From positions 1 to 58,999 of the forward strand of contig NZ_JAURWA010000028.1 in the NCBI RefSeq assembly GCF_030655195.1: a stretch of 58,999 nt of DNA. Direction: 5' to 3'. The stretch comes from Patulibacter sp. Its GTDB lineage: Bacteria; Actinomycetota; Thermoleophilia; Solirubrobacterales; Solirubrobacteraceae. Every line of letters starts with the position of its first letter. The first letter of the stretch is position 1. Made by a program: the position numbers and the translations under genes. The notes below the pieces were generated by a model. The model did no database searches and was not told the DNA's origin. It saw only the letters and a list, made by a program, of their open reading frames with translations. Below, piece by piece: positions 17,112 to 25,194 of the stretch.

Positions 17112-17456
17112 TCAGCCGCCGAAGATCCCGGCGGGCAGCTCGTAGACGTCGAGGTCCTCGAGGGGCGGGCCCTTCCGCGGTCTGCGCGGTCCGGCCGGCT
17201 TCGTCCGGCCGCGTCCGCCCTTGAAGCGCGTGGGTCCGGTCGGGGCCGCGGCAGGATCGACGAGCCGCAGGCGCTCACCGCCGAGCACCGACATGGCGGA
17301 CTCCAGCTCGGCCTCGGACACCTCGTGCCCGGCGTCGGCGACCAGGCGGGCCGCGTCGCCCGCGCGGACGCAGAGCACGCCGCGCCGGGTGCCGAACGGC
17401 TGGATCGCGACGGCGGGGTGCGCGGCCAGGAGCTCGCGGAGGGCGTCGGGATCCAT
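17112..17456 (-). CDS. hypothetical protein with basic C-terminal linker
   Basis: A 114-residue protein of unknown family. The first 75 residues look folded (DALRELLAAHPAVAIQ, RGVLCVRAGDAARLVADAGHEVSEAELESAM), then a Lys/Arg/Gly/Pro-rich stretch (about residues 78-98) and the terminal DLDVYELPAGIFGG. A CATCCT box lies 8 nt before the ATG. It is convergent with the DksA-like gene; the 79-nt gap is GC-rich with no clear terminator. No function is proposed. Confidence 0.6.
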   Translation of the reverse strand: MDPDALRELLAAHPAVAIQPFGTRRGVLCVRAGDAARLVADAGHEVSEAELESAMSVLGGERLRLVDPAAAPTGPTRFKGGRGRTKPAGPRRPRKGPPLEDLDVYELPAGIFGG

Positions 17457-17590
17457 CCCCGCGGAGGATGCCGGATGCGACCGCCCGGGGCCGTGCCGGG
17501 TCCGCGCCGGATGGGCGGTGATCCGTCGCGGGTCCGTGACGGACCACCCCGCGCACCCGGGCCCGGGTCCCGCCCTGCCAGACTCCCGGC

Positions 17591-17902
17591 ATGACCGAGA
17601 TGGCGTCCATCACGCTCGAGGGGGCCTCGTTCGAGGACCGCTTCCTGAAGATCCTCGAGGCCACGGGCCTCGAGCCGGAGGAGTTCGAGGGCCTGCCCTA
17701 CTTCTCCTACAGCCCGTTCTTCGTGATCGCCGGCGCGACGATCTCGCCGAAGATCCGTGAGCACGGCGACCACTCGCACTTCGAGGGCGTCCTGATCGAG
17801 GTCCCCGACGACCAGGTCGAGATCTTCCTCGACGTGCTCCCGGAGCTCCTGGAGCAGCTGCAGCCGCTCGACGACGAGGACGACGCGCCGGCGCAGGCCT
17901 AG
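17591..17902 (+). CDS. small acidic hypothetical protein
   Basis: A 103-residue acidic protein with no recognised domain. The sequence is well ordered in the middle (FEDRFLKILEATGLEPEEFEGLPYFSYSPFFVIAGATI) and ends in an Asp/Glu-rich tail. The CAGACT box at 17579-17584 ends exactly 6 nt before the ATG, identical to the WYL gene and the gene at 19388, so the reading frame is very probably real and leaderless. The following 228 nt up to the cupredoxin gene contain only GC-rich spacer and its promoter region. Confidence 0.7.
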   Translation: MTEMASITLEGASFEDRFLKILEATGLEPEEFEGLPYFSYSPFFVIAGATISPKIREHGDHSHFEGVLIEVPDDQVEIFLDVLPELLEQLQPLDDEDDAPAQA

Positions 17903-18130
17903 GGCACGACCGGCGCGACCCGACGCGGCGCGTCCTCCGGCCGCGGCGCGGCCCTCCGGGGCCCGACGTGCCGGGCCCTTCCGACGCGGCGCGTCGCAGC
18001 CCGTCGGGCGCGTCGCCGCTCGGGGGCCCGTGCCGCCGAGTCGCGGACGCGTCCACGGGCGGCCCTCCGTCGTACTTCGAACAGGACGCACGGCAGGCCC
18101 GTCGCGCGCCCTCCATCCCGAGGAGCCCGC

Positions 18131-18493
18131 ATGACCGTCCGTCCCCTGATCGCCTCCGCGACCGCCCTGACCGCCACCGTGGGCATCGTCGCCGCGCTCG
18201 CGGTCTCCGGCTCGCAGGCCGCGACCACGAAGATCGTCAAGGTCGAGGACTTCCAGTTCAGTCCCGCCAAGCTGACGATCAAGCGGAACACCACCGTCAA
18301 GTTCGTCTGGAAGGGCAAGGCGGAGCACGACGTCTCGCTGCTCCGCAAGCCCCGTGGGGTCCGGATGAGCCCGGTCATCTCCGACGCGATGGCGCGGGGC
18401 TCCGCCACCCAGAAGTTCAGGACGAAGGGCACCTACAGGATCGACTGCTCGATCCACGCCAACGCGATGAAGCTGACCGTCGTCGTCAAGTAG
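18131..18493 (+). CDS. cupredoxin-domain secreted protein
   Basis: A 120-residue precursor with an N-terminal signal peptide of about 30 residues ending near SGSQAA. The mature 90 residues form a plastocyanin/azurin-like cupredoxin fold. Type 1 copper ligands are visible: His in KAEHDVSLL and Cys-x2-His-x3-Met in IDCSIHANAM. It probably carries single electrons or binds copper outside the membrane. GAGGAG lies 5 nt before the ATG, so unlike its neighbours it uses a Shine-Dalgarno start. It is single-gene, with a bidirectional hairpin after the stop. Confidence 0.88.
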   Translation: MTVRPLIASATALTATVGIVAALAVSGSQAATTKIVKVEDFQFSPAKLTIKRNTTVKFVWKGKAEHDVSLLRKPRGVRMSPVISDAMARGSATQKFRTKGTYRIDCSIHANAMKLTVVVK

Positions 18494-18503
18494 GCAGGTC
18501 GCG

Positions 18504-18527
18504 CCGGGCCCCCCCGGGGAGGCCCGG
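18504..18527. terminator. bidirectional hairpin between convergent genes
   Basis: The stem CCGGGCC/GGCCCGG encloses a C5-G4 inner pairing. It lies between the cupredoxin stop (18493) and the SDR stop (18543). Confidence 0.6.
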
Positions 18528-18542
18528 CCCGGCGTCCGGCCC

Positions 18543-19235
18543 TCAGCCCTCCGAGGACTGCGCGTCGAGCGTGTCGGGGAGCCCGTTGAGGCCGGCGACG
18601 GCCACCGCGATCTCGTCCGGGCCGCCGACGACCTCGAAGGTGCGGCCGACCGTCGACGGGTCGTCGAGGACGGCGAGCAGCGTGGCGGCGACGTCGGCGC
18701 GCGGGATCGGGCCGCGCTCGACGTGCCGGGCGGCGTGGATGCGGCCGTGGCCGTCCTCGTCGGTGAGCATCGCGGGACGGACGATCGTGTAGTGCAGGCC
18801 GCTGGCGCGGGTGTCGGCGTCGGCCTGGGCCTTCGCGCGCTGGTATTCGGCGTAGACGTCGTCGCCCTCGATCTCGCCGTCGATGCCGATGGCGGAGACG
18901 ATGACGATGCGGTCGATCCCGGCGTGGCGGCAGGCGTCGATGGTCTTCACGACGCCGCCGTGGTCGACGGACCACTTGCGCTCGGCGGGCTGGCCGGGAC
19001 CGGAGCCGGCGGCGAAGACCGCCGCGGTGGCCCCGCGGAACGCGCCGGCCAGCGACTGCCCGGTGGTCTCGTCCGCCTCGAGGTCGACCACGACGGGATC
19101 GATCCCGTCGGCGCGCAGCTCGTCCGCGTGGGCCGCGTTGCGGATCACCCCTCGTGCGGTGTCGCCGCGCTGCGCCAGGAGCGCACCCAGCTTCCGCGCG
19201 ATCTGCCCGTGTCCTCCGACGATGACGACGTCCAT
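18543..19235 (-). CDS. NAD(P)-binding SDR-like protein (YhfK/NmrA type)
   Basis: A 230-residue atypical short-chain dehydrogenase of the NAD(P)H-binding PF13460 group. The glycine motif VIVGGHGQIARKLG is at the start and SAIGIDG with YAEYQRAKAQAD near residue 125-145 supplies a Tyr-x3-Lys-like pair. Close relatives in Firmicutes are called YhfK or sugar epimerase-like. The ATG at 19235 follows TAGCGT (19248-19243) by 7 nt, a leaderless signature. The substrate is unknown. Confidence 0.83.
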   Translation of the reverse strand: MDVVIVGGHGQIARKLGALLAQRGDTARGVIRNAAHADELRADGIDPVVVDLEADETTGQSLAGAFRGATAAVFAAGSGPGQPAERKWSVDHGGVVKTIDACRHAGIDRIVIVSAIGIDGEIEGDDVYAEYQRAKAQADADTRASGLHYTIVRPAMLTDEDGHGRIHAARHVERGPIPRADVAATLLAVLDDPSTVGRTFEVVGGPDEIAVAVAGLNGLPDTLDAQSSEG

Positions 19236-19387
19236 GGCCCCGACGCTAACGGACGCGCATCAGCGGCCCTTGAAGGCGGGGCACGGGCGACCCCGGCCCC
19301 GTCGGTCCGCCGCACCCGGGACGGGTGGGGGACGGACCGGGGCAGATCCCCATGGTGGGGGCGGGGCGCGCCGCGCAGACTGACGGC

Positions 19388-19609
19388 ATGACCCAGACTC
19401 CCGGAGCCCTCCACCCCCGGCCCGTCACCCGCGACGTCCGTGCGCCGCGCTCCCTCTTCGACATCCTCGGCACGCTCGGTCCGGCGCCCGGTCCGTCCGA
19501 CGACGCGGCCCCGTTCCGTGCGGCGTGCGTCCTGGAGGCCGCCCGTCGGGGTCGGCCCGCCGGTCCGCCCCGCCCGACCCCGCACGGTGCGGCGCCCCCC
19601 GCAGGCTGA
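19388..19609 (+). CDS. small hypothetical protein
   Basis: A 73-residue Pro/Ala/Arg-rich protein without a recognised domain; the core RSLFDILGTLGPAPG and DDAAPFRAACVLEAARRGR may be helical. The evidence for expression is the CAGACT box at 19376-19381, exactly 6 nt before the ATG, as at 11652 and 17591. It could be a real small protein or a leaderless upstream reading frame ahead of RecQ. A perfect 16-nt palindrome follows the stop. Confidence 0.5.
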   Translation: MTQTPGALHPRPVTRDVRAPRSLFDILGTLGPAPGPSDDAAPFRAACVLEAARRGRPAGPPRPTPHGAAPPAG

Positions 19610-19619
19610 CCCGGACGGA

Positions 19620-19635
19620 CGACCGCCGGCGGTCG
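19620..19635. promoter_or_regulatory. 16-nt palindrome before RecQ
   Basis: CGACCGCCGGCGGTCG is a perfect palindrome, followed by a small hairpin CGGCA-TTT-TGCCG (19643-19655) and then TAGGGA (19660-19665) 6 nt before the RecQ GTG. It could terminate the 73-aa gene or bind a regulator. Confidence 0.4.
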
Positions 19636-19671
19636 CGCATGACGGCATTTTGCCGGGGGTAGGGACCCGCC

Positions 19672-21321
19672 GTGCCCGACGCCCTGGACGCCCTCGCCCG
19701 CGACGCCCTCGGGATCGACGCGCTGCGTCCCGAGCAGCGGACCGCGGTCGAGGCCGTCCTCGCCGGGCGCGACGTGCTCGCCGTGATGGCCACGGGCTCC
19801 GGCAAGTCGGCGATCTACCAGCTCGCGGGGCTGCAGCTCGACGGCCCGACGGTCGTCGTCTCACCGCTGATCGCGCTGCAGCAGGACCAGGTCGCGGGCC
19901 TGCACGCCGCCACCGGCGACGACGACCTGGCCGTCGCGCTGAACTCGCAGATGGGCCGCCGCGCGCGCCGCGAGGCGCTCGACGGCCTCGGGGCCGGCAG
20001 CTCGCGCTTCGTGCTGCTCTCGCCCGAGCAGCTCGCGAACCCCGAGGTGCTCGCGGACCTGGCCGAGATCCGCCCGGCGCTGCTGGTCGTCGACGAGGCG
20101 CACTGCATCTCGGAGTGGGGTCACGACTTCCGGCCCGACTACCTGCGGCTCGGCGCCGCCCGCCACGCGCTGTCGGGCGACGGGGCCCACCCGCTCCCGG
20201 CGCTCGCGCTGACGGCGACGGCCGCGCCGCCGGTGCGCGACGAGATCATCTCCCGCCTGCGGATGGACGACCCCGAGATCGTCGTCGGCGAGTTCGACCG
20301 CCCCGAGCTCTGGCTGGAGGTCCGACGCTTCGAGGAGGAGAGCGCCAAGGACGCGGCGCTCCTCGACGCGGTCGTGGAGACCGAGGGCGACGGGCTCGTC
20401 TACGTCGCCACGCGCCGGGCGGCCGAGGAGACGGCCGCGGCCCTGCGCGACCGGGACGTCGACGCCCGGCACTACCACGGCGGCATGCCGGCGGACGAGC
20501 GCGAGGAGGTGCTCGACGCGTTCGTGGCCGGCCGGATCCGCGTGGTCGTCGCGACGATCGCGTTCGGCATGGGCGTCGACAAGCCGGACGTGCGCTTCGT
20601 CCTGCACCAGGCCCCGTCGTCGTCGCTGGACGCCTACCTGCAGGAGGTCGGCCGGGCCGGCCGCGACGGGGACCCCGCCACCGTCGTGCTCTTCTACCGG
20701 CAGCAGGACCTCGGCCTGCGCCGGTTCCAGGCCGGCGCGGGTCAGGTGGACGCCGACCAGATCGAGCGCGTCGCGGCGGTCGTCACGGCCTACGGGGACC
20801 CGGTGGACCCGGTGCTGCTGGCCGACGAGCTGGACCTGACCGCGTCCAAGGTGACCACCGCGGTCAGTCGGTTGGAGGACGCCGGGGCGGTGCAGCTGCG
20901 ACCCGACGGGTACGTCGCGCCGCTCCGCGGCCCGGACGACCTGCAGGACGCCGTCCAGGAGGCCGAGCGGGCCGGCCGGCACCGCCATGCGTACGAAGAG
21001 TCGCGGATCGCGATGGTCCGCACCTACGCCGAGACCCACGACTGTCGCCGCGAGGTGCTGCTCTCGTACTTCGGCGAGGCGTTCGCCGGGCCGTGCGACG
21101 GCTGCGACAACTGCGCGTCCGGGGTCTCCGACGTCTCGGACGAGGCGCAGGACGGTCGGCCGTTCCCGGTGGGGGCGGCGGTGCGCCACGCGGACTGGGG
21201 CCCGGGCGTCGTCCAGCGCTACGGCGCCGAGCGGATGACGGTGCTGTTCCAGGACGCCGGGTACCGCACCCTCGGGGTCGACCTCGTCGTCGAGCGCGAG
21301 CTGCTGGTCGCCGACGACTGA
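19672..21321 (+). CDS. recQ: RecQ family ATP-dependent DNA helicase
   Basis: A 549-residue superfamily 2 helicase that unwinds DNA 3' to 5' in recombination and repair. Walker A is MATGSGKSAIYQ (about residue 40), the DEAH box is VVDEAHCISEWGHDFRPDY (about 140) and motif VI is QEVGRAGRDG. The RecQ zinc-binding part is intact: a Cys in THDCRREVLLSYFGE followed by CDGCDNC near residue 475. The C-terminal VRHADWGPGVVQRYGAERMTVLF resembles the Tudor-like tail of UvrD/PcrA and is common in actinobacterial RecQ; an HRDC domain is absent. The GTG start is supported by TAGGGA 6 nt upstream. Confidence 0.93.
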   Translation: MPDALDALARDALGIDALRPEQRTAVEAVLAGRDVLAVMATGSGKSAIYQLAGLQLDGPTVVVSPLIALQQDQVAGLHAATGDDDLAVALNSQMGRRARREALDGLGAGSSRFVLLSPEQLANPEVLADLAEIRPALLVVDEAHCISEWGHDFRPDYLRLGAARHALSGDGAHPLPALALTATAAPPVRDEIISRLRMDDPEIVVGEFDRPELWLEVRRFEEESAKDAALLDAVVETEGDGLVYVATRRAAEETAAALRDRDVDARHYHGGMPADEREEVLDAFVAGRIRVVVATIAFGMGVDKPDVRFVLHQAPSSSLDAYLQEVGRAGRDGDPATVVLFYRQQDLGLRRFQAGAGQVDADQIERVAAVVTAYGDPVDPVLLADELDLTASKVTTAVSRLEDAGAVQLRPDGYVAPLRGPDDLQDAVQEAERAGRHRHAYEESRIAMVRTYAETHDCRREVLLSYFGEAFAGPCDGCDNCASGVSDVSDEAQDGRPFPVGAAVRHADWGPGVVQRYGAERMTVLFQDAGYRTLGVDLVVERELLVADD

Positions 21322-21365
21322 CCCGGCCGCGTCGTCCGCCCGTCGGGCGGGTACGTACCCTCCTC

Positions 21366-21797
21366 ATGGCTCGCTACGTCGGAACCGTCCGCTCCAACCG
21401 CCCCGCGCGCGAGGTGTTCGAGGATCTCGCCGACTTCACGTCCGTCGCGCAGTGGGACCCGGGCGTGGCGTCGTGCACCCACACGGGCGGGAAGAAGGGC
21501 GAGGTCGGCTGCCGCTTCCGCGTCGTGCAGGACACGACGGGACCGGACATCACCATCGACTACGCGATCGAGGAGATCGAGCACCCCCGGCGGGTCGTCC
21601 TGCGGGGCACGAACGCCTGGCTGGTGTCGATCGACGTCATCGTCGTCGAGCCCACCCCGGCGGGCTGCGAGGTGACCTACGACGCGACGATCAAGCTCAA
21701 GGGCCCGCTGGCCCTCTTCGACCCGCTGATGTCGCTGGGCCTCAAGCGGATCGGCGCGAAGGCGAAGAAGGGCCTGACGGACCACGTCAACGCCTGA
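21366..21797 (+). CDS. SRPBCC (polyketide cyclase/START-like) family protein
   Basis: A 143-residue SRPBCC-fold protein with a hydrophobic ligand pocket, 45 nt after RecQ. ARYVGTVRSNRPAREVFEDLADFTSVAQWDPGV is the typical beta-alpha-alpha start, and VTYDATIKLKGPLALFDPLMSLGL the C-terminal helix entry. Members bind lipids or hydrophobic metabolites; no enzymatic role can be assigned. The palindrome GGGTACGTACCC (21349-21360) lies directly upstream and could be an operator. Confidence 0.82.
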   Translation: MARYVGTVRSNRPAREVFEDLADFTSVAQWDPGVASCTHTGGKKGEVGCRFRVVQDTTGPDITIDYAIEEIEHPRRVVLRGTNAWLVSIDVIVVEPTPAGCEVTYDATIKLKGPLALFDPLMSLGLKRIGAKAKKGLTDHVNA

Positions 21798-21800
21798 GGT

Positions 21801-21818
21801 CGCCCGGCCCGCCGGGCG
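21801..21818. terminator. bidirectional hairpin between convergent genes
   Basis: A perfect 8-bp inverted repeat, CGCCCGGC/GCCGGGCG, with a 2-nt centre. It lies 3 nt after the SRPBCC stop and 10 nt from the opposing gene's stop. Confidence 0.6.
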
Positions 21819-21827
21819 CGGCTCCCG

Positions 21828-22031
21828 CTAGTGCAGCTGCCAGTTGGGGTCGTGGTCCTCGAGGACGCCGTCGAAGTCCATGCGGCTGCCCTCGACGGCC
21901 GCCTGGAACAGCGTCCGGTCGATGCGGCCCTGGTAGACGGGGACGCCGAGCTGGATGCAGGTGGCGATGATGTCGACCCGCTTGACGCCGACCGCGTCGG
22001 CGAGCTCTTCGGGCGTGAGGTGGACGGCCAT
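21828..22031 (-). CDS. small HTH-like hypothetical protein
   Basis: A 67-residue protein. LTPEELADAVGVKRVDIIATCIQLGVPVYQGRIDRTLFQAAV looks like a helix-turn-helix followed by a short wing, so it could bind DNA, but no family is recognised. The start is well supported by GAGGAG 4 nt before the ATG. It follows the PAS-GGDEF gene on the same strand after 91 nt and may be co-transcribed with it. Confidence 0.72.
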   Translation of the reverse strand: MAVHLTPEELADAVGVKRVDIIATCIQLGVPVYQGRIDRTLFQAAVEGSRMDFDGVLEDHDPNWQLH

Positions 22032-22122
22032 GGGACTCCTCGGGTGGTCTTCCGGTTGTCCCCTCCGGGTTCTAACGGAGCGGCCGGACCGACGCAAGGG
22101 CCGGCCGACCGCGCCGGGTGCT

Positions 22123-22989
22123 CTAGCCCTGCTCGGGAGCCGCGTCGCTGCGGCCCTGGGCGACCAGGTCGTCCAGGACGGAGGCGTCGGCGGCCTCGCC
22201 GGTGACGATCTGGGCCGCCACGGTCGTCCGCAGGTTCGCCACGGCGTTCATGCCGGTCTCCATGGTGATGTCGACGATCTCGTTGGCCTCGGCCAGCTGA
22301 TCGGCGCCCAGACCGGCGATGGCGACGACGAGCTGGTGCTGGCCGTAGCGGGCGGTGATCGCGGGGGAGGGGAAGAGCTCGCTCAGCAGCGCCGCCGCAC
22401 GCGCGACGACGGGGTCGGGCAGCGTCATGCCGGGGTCGGAGACGTCCTCCATCGAGACCACGACCACGCCGACGGCGCGCGACTCCTCGAGCATGTGGGC
22501 GACGCCCTGCTGCAGGCTGGCGCGGTTGGCCAGGCCGGTGAGCTCGTCCTTCGTCGAGAGACGCTCGAGCGTCCGCTCGTGCATGCGCCGGGTCGTGACG
22601 TCCGTGTGGGTCACGACGGCACCGACGCCCGGGACCTCGAGCGAGCGGACGCGCAGGCGGAACCACCGGAGCTCGTCCGGGGCGTGGCAGTCGTACTCGA
22701 GGGTGAAGGTCGCCCGCGTGCCGTCGAGGACGCTGCGGATGCCCTTGTTGATCGGGTCCTCGAGCGGGTCGTCGCCCGAGGGGGTGCTGGCCGCGACGTA
22801 GTTCGTCCCGATCCAGTTCAGGTCCTCCGCGCCGTTGTCGAGCGCGAAGCGCTGCCACGCGACGTTGACGTGCAGGATGCGGCCGTCGGTGTCGAGCACG
22901 GCGACGTGGTCGTCGACGGCGTCCAGGGCGCCGACGACGGCGGCCAGGAGCGTGGGGAGACGGGTCGTCTCAGAGGGTCCGGTCTTCAT
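22123..22989 (-). CDS. PAS domain protein with degenerate GGDEF domain
   Basis: A 288-residue protein. An N-terminal PAS domain (about residues 10-135; VDDHVAVLDTDGRILHVNVAWQRFA, ending in VTHTDVTTRRMHE) is followed by a GGDEF-like domain that opens canonically with LSTKDELTGLANRASL. At the active-site hairpin the GG(D/E)EF signature is replaced by RYGQHQLVV, so cyclic-di-GMP synthesis is unlikely; it may be a sensory or scaffold protein. GGAG lies 6 nt before the ATG. It sits between the sigma factor gene and the small HTH-like gene, all on the minus strand. Confidence 0.85.
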   Translation of the reverse strand: MKTGPSETTRLPTLLAAVVGALDAVDDHVAVLDTDGRILHVNVAWQRFALDNGAEDLNWIGTNYVAASTPSGDDPLEDPINKGIRSVLDGTRATFTLEYDCHAPDELRWFRLRVRSLEVPGVGAVVTHTDVTTRRMHERTLERLSTKDELTGLANRASLQQGVAHMLEESRAVGVVVVSMEDVSDPGMTLPDPVVARAAALLSELFPSPAITARYGQHQLVVAIAGLGADQLAEANEIVDITMETGMNAVANLRTTVAAQIVTGEAADASVLDDLVAQGRSDAAPEQG

Positions 22990-23164
22990 CCGTTCTCCAA
23001 CCGCGGGAGGCGGGTCGTGAGGGCATGGACGGGGGACACGCCCGCGAATGGTACGCGACCGACCGCGCGGCTCCGCCGGTATCGGTCACCCGGCCAGGAC
23101 CCGTGGGCCCGCGAGGATCGATCGGGGACGCCCGGCGGCGACGACGATCGCCCGCCCCGACGGG

Positions 23165-23932
23165 TCAGGCGGCGACCGACGGGTCGTCGGTCGGCTTGTC
23201 CTCGAGGTGGTCGCGCATGCGGTCCATCGCGCGGTTGAGGATGCGGGAGACCTGCATCTGCGAGACCCCGATGTCGCGGCCGATCTCGCGCTGCAGCTGC
23301 TCGTCGAAGAAGCGCAGCTCGACGACCTCGCGGTCGCGGGGCCCCAGGACGGAGAGGGCGTCGGCGACCTCGTCGCGCAGCGTGACGTCCTCGTAGCCCC
23401 CCTCGCGGGTCCCCATGGTGTCCAGCGGCGAGGCACCCTCGCCGTCGCCGGGCATCGTGAAGTCCAGGGACTTGGCGCGGTAGGCGTCGTGGGCGATCTC
23501 GGCCTCGAAGACGTCCTCGACGGAGCAGCCGAGCTGCTCCGCGATGGTCACCTGCGAGATGCCGGGCTCGACGGCCTTGGCCCGGGCGACCTTGGCCTGG
23601 AGCTCCTGCATCGAGCGGGGGACCTTGACGGCCCACGTGTGATCGCGGAAGTGGCGCTTGATCTCGCCGGCGATCGTCGGGCGCGCGTACGCGCCGAAGC
23701 TGCCGCCACCGGATGCGTCGAAGCGCTCGAGAGCCTTGACGAGCGCGAGCATCCCGACCTGCAGCAGGTCGTCGGCGGACTCGCCGCGCCCGATGTACTG
23801 CCGGACGACGGAGCGGACCAACGGCGTGAAGCGCTCGACGAGCTTGTCGAGACGCCGCGGGTCGCGGGTCGTGCGGTACAGCCGGATGAGGGCGATGTCG
23901 AGCAGATCGCGCTGCTCGTAGGACTGGGACAC
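23165..23932 (-). CDS. SigF/SigB-type RNA polymerase sigma factor
   Basis: A 255-residue group 3 sigma factor. Region 2 includes ADDLLQVGMLALVKALERFDASGGGSFGAYARPTIAGEIKRHFRDHTW in pieces, with region 3 (SQVTIAEQLGCSVEDVFEA) and region 4 (LGPRDREVVELRFFDEQLQREIGRDIGVSQMQVSRIL). The family controls general stress, sporulation or motility genes and is usually held by an anti-sigma factor; none is adjacent. I chose GTG at 23932 because GGAGGA lies 5-6 nt upstream; an in-frame ATG at 24013 would add 27 residues of unstructured sequence. A SigF-consensus promoter lies upstream. Confidence 0.92.
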   Translation of the reverse strand: MSQSYEQRDLLDIALIRLYRTTRDPRRLDKLVERFTPLVRSVVRQYIGRGESADDLLQVGMLALVKALERFDASGGGSFGAYARPTIAGEIKRHFRDHTWAVKVPRSMQELQAKVARAKAVEPGISQVTIAEQLGCSVEDVFEAEIAHDAYRAKSLDFTMPGDGEGASPLDTMGTREGGYEDVTLRDEVADALSVLGPRDREVVELRFFDEQLQREIGRDIGVSQMQVSRILNRAMDRMRDHLEDKPTDDPSVAA

Positions 23933-24180
23933 GGCGTTCCTCCGCACCCCAGGGGACGGGTGCGTCGACAGCGGTACGCCCGGCTCACGCGGAGCGGTGG
24001 CTCCGTGCGCCACTGACGCGTCTGGTGGGGATCGTCCGCCGCGGGGGTGCTCCCCACGTGCGCCGCCACGACCATCGCCCGAGTGTTCCGAGCGAGCGCC
24101 GCCGACGGTGCTCTACGCCATCTGACCTCGGTCCCACCCTACTGCTCGCGGACCCGGAGTCAACTGAGAGGCCGATGCAC

Positions 24181-24205
24181 GTACCCGCGGTCACGGGTCG
24201 GAAAC
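24181..24205 (-). promoter_or_regulatory. SigF/SigB-consensus promoter driving the sigma gene
   Basis: On the minus strand, GTTT (24205-24202), 15 nt, then GGGTAC (24186-24181). This matches the GTTT-N14-16-GGGTA(T/C) consensus of SigB/SigF factors. It points to the sigma factor gene and suggests positive autoregulation. The leader would be about 240 nt to GTG 23932, or about 160 nt to ATG 24013. Confidence 0.65.
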
Positions 24206-24289
24206 ATCTTTTTCGTGACCGCCGCACGACGTCGGTCCCGACGCGGACCGCCGGACGCCGCCGAGGCCCGCGGGGGCGATACTGGGCCG

Positions 24290-24685
24290 GTGTTCGACGA
24301 GCGGAACGTCCTGGGCGACCCGCTCCAGGAGTGCGGGACCGACCCGCTCACGGGGTTCTTCCGCGACGGCTGCTGTCGCACCGGCCCGCAGGACCAGGGC
24401 CGCCACACCATCTGCGCGGTCGTGACGGCGGAGTTCCTCGAGCACCAGCGCTCGATCGGCAACGACCTCTCCACCCCGATGCCGGGGTTCCGCTTCCCGG
24501 GGCTGCGGCCGGGGGACCGGTGGTGCGTGACCGCGCGCAACTGGCTCCGGGCGCACGAGGACGGGGCCGCGGCCTTCGTCGTCCTGGCCGCCACCCACGA
24601 GCGGGTGCTCGACGACGTGCCGCTCGAGGCGCTGCGCGCCCACGCGGTCGACGTCCCGCCCGACGCCGGGCCGTTCGGGACCTGA
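24290..24685 (+). CDS. DUF2237 family protein
   Basis: A 131-residue member of the conserved DUF2237 family (PF09996), of unknown biochemical role. The family core is intact: NVLGDPLQECGTDPLTGFFRDGCC with the conserved Cys residues, HTICAVVTAEFLE, and GNDLSTPMPGFRFPGLRPGDRWCV. The ATHERVLDDVPLEALRAHA end is also typical. GATACT (24278-24283) lies 6 nt before the GTG start, so the mRNA is leaderless. Confidence 0.92.
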   Translation: MFDERNVLGDPLQECGTDPLTGFFRDGCCRTGPQDQGRHTICAVVTAEFLEHQRSIGNDLSTPMPGFRFPGLRPGDRWCVTARNWLRAHEDGAAAFVVLAATHERVLDDVPLEALRAHAVDVPPDAGPFGT

Positions 24686-24718
24686 GCGCCCGGCGTCCGT
24701 CCCGGCCCGCTCGGCCCG

Positions 24719-24757
24719 GATCCTCGATCGCCGGCGCGTCGGGACGCGCCGAGGATC
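24719..24757. terminator. bidirectional hairpin region
   Basis: Outer arms GATCCTCG/CGAGGATC and an alternative inner stem GGCGCGT/ACGCGCC (24733-24739 with 24744-24750). It lies between the DUF2237 stop (24685) and the opposing stop (24771). Confidence 0.55.
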
Positions 24758-24770
24758 GGTGGGTCCGGGG

Positions 24771-25142
24771 TCAGGTCAGGACGGCGATCGCGACGAACAG
24801 CGCCGCGGCGACGCCGCAGACCACCGCGACGGCCCCGAGGACCTGGATCCGCCGGTCGGCGTGGACGATCCGGTCCTTCACCTCGAGCCCGCCGTCGACG
24901 CCCCGGTCCAGCAGGCGCTGGGCCCATGCGAACTCGAACGACAGCATCGCGAGGCCCAACGGGATGACGACGACGGCGGGGCCCGGGAAGACGACCATCG
25001 CGATCCCGGCGAGCACGACGATGACGCCGGCGACCACCCAGGCCAGGCGGTAGGCCGCGCCCTTGTCGCGGTAGGCCTCGCGCCGCGCCTCCAGCCGGCG
25101 CAGGATCCGGGGTTGGGGGCGCTCGGTCTTCGGCTCGGACAC
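24771..25142 (-). CDS. TIGR02611/PGPGW family transmembrane protein
   Basis: A 123-residue membrane protein. The N-terminal 30 residues are charged, then two close hydrophobic segments enclose VVFPGPAVVVIPLGLAMLSFEFAWAQRLL, the PGPGW-like signature of this actinobacterial family, and a third segment ends the protein (VLGAVAVVCGVAAALFVAIAVL). Function is unknown. The GTG start has TAGAAC 6 nt upstream. It is 52 nt downstream of the PPOX gene on the same strand. Confidence 0.82.
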   Translation of the reverse strand: MSEPKTERPQPRILRRLEARREAYRDKGAAYRLAWVVAGVIVVLAGIAMVVFPGPAVVVIPLGLAMLSFEFAWAQRLLDRGVDGGLEVKDRIVHADRRIQVLGAVAVVCGVAAALFVAIAVLT

Positions 25143-25194
25143 GGGGATGTTCTACCCGGTCCGGGGGCGCGCGCCACGGAGCGGGCTGGGCGCG

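Noticed and set aside
21349..21365. TACCCT as a leaderless -10 for the SRPBCC gene
   Set aside because: It ends only 4 nt before the ATG, closer than the 6-7 nt used elsewhere, and is part of the palindrome GGGTACGTACCC; the promoter there is left open.
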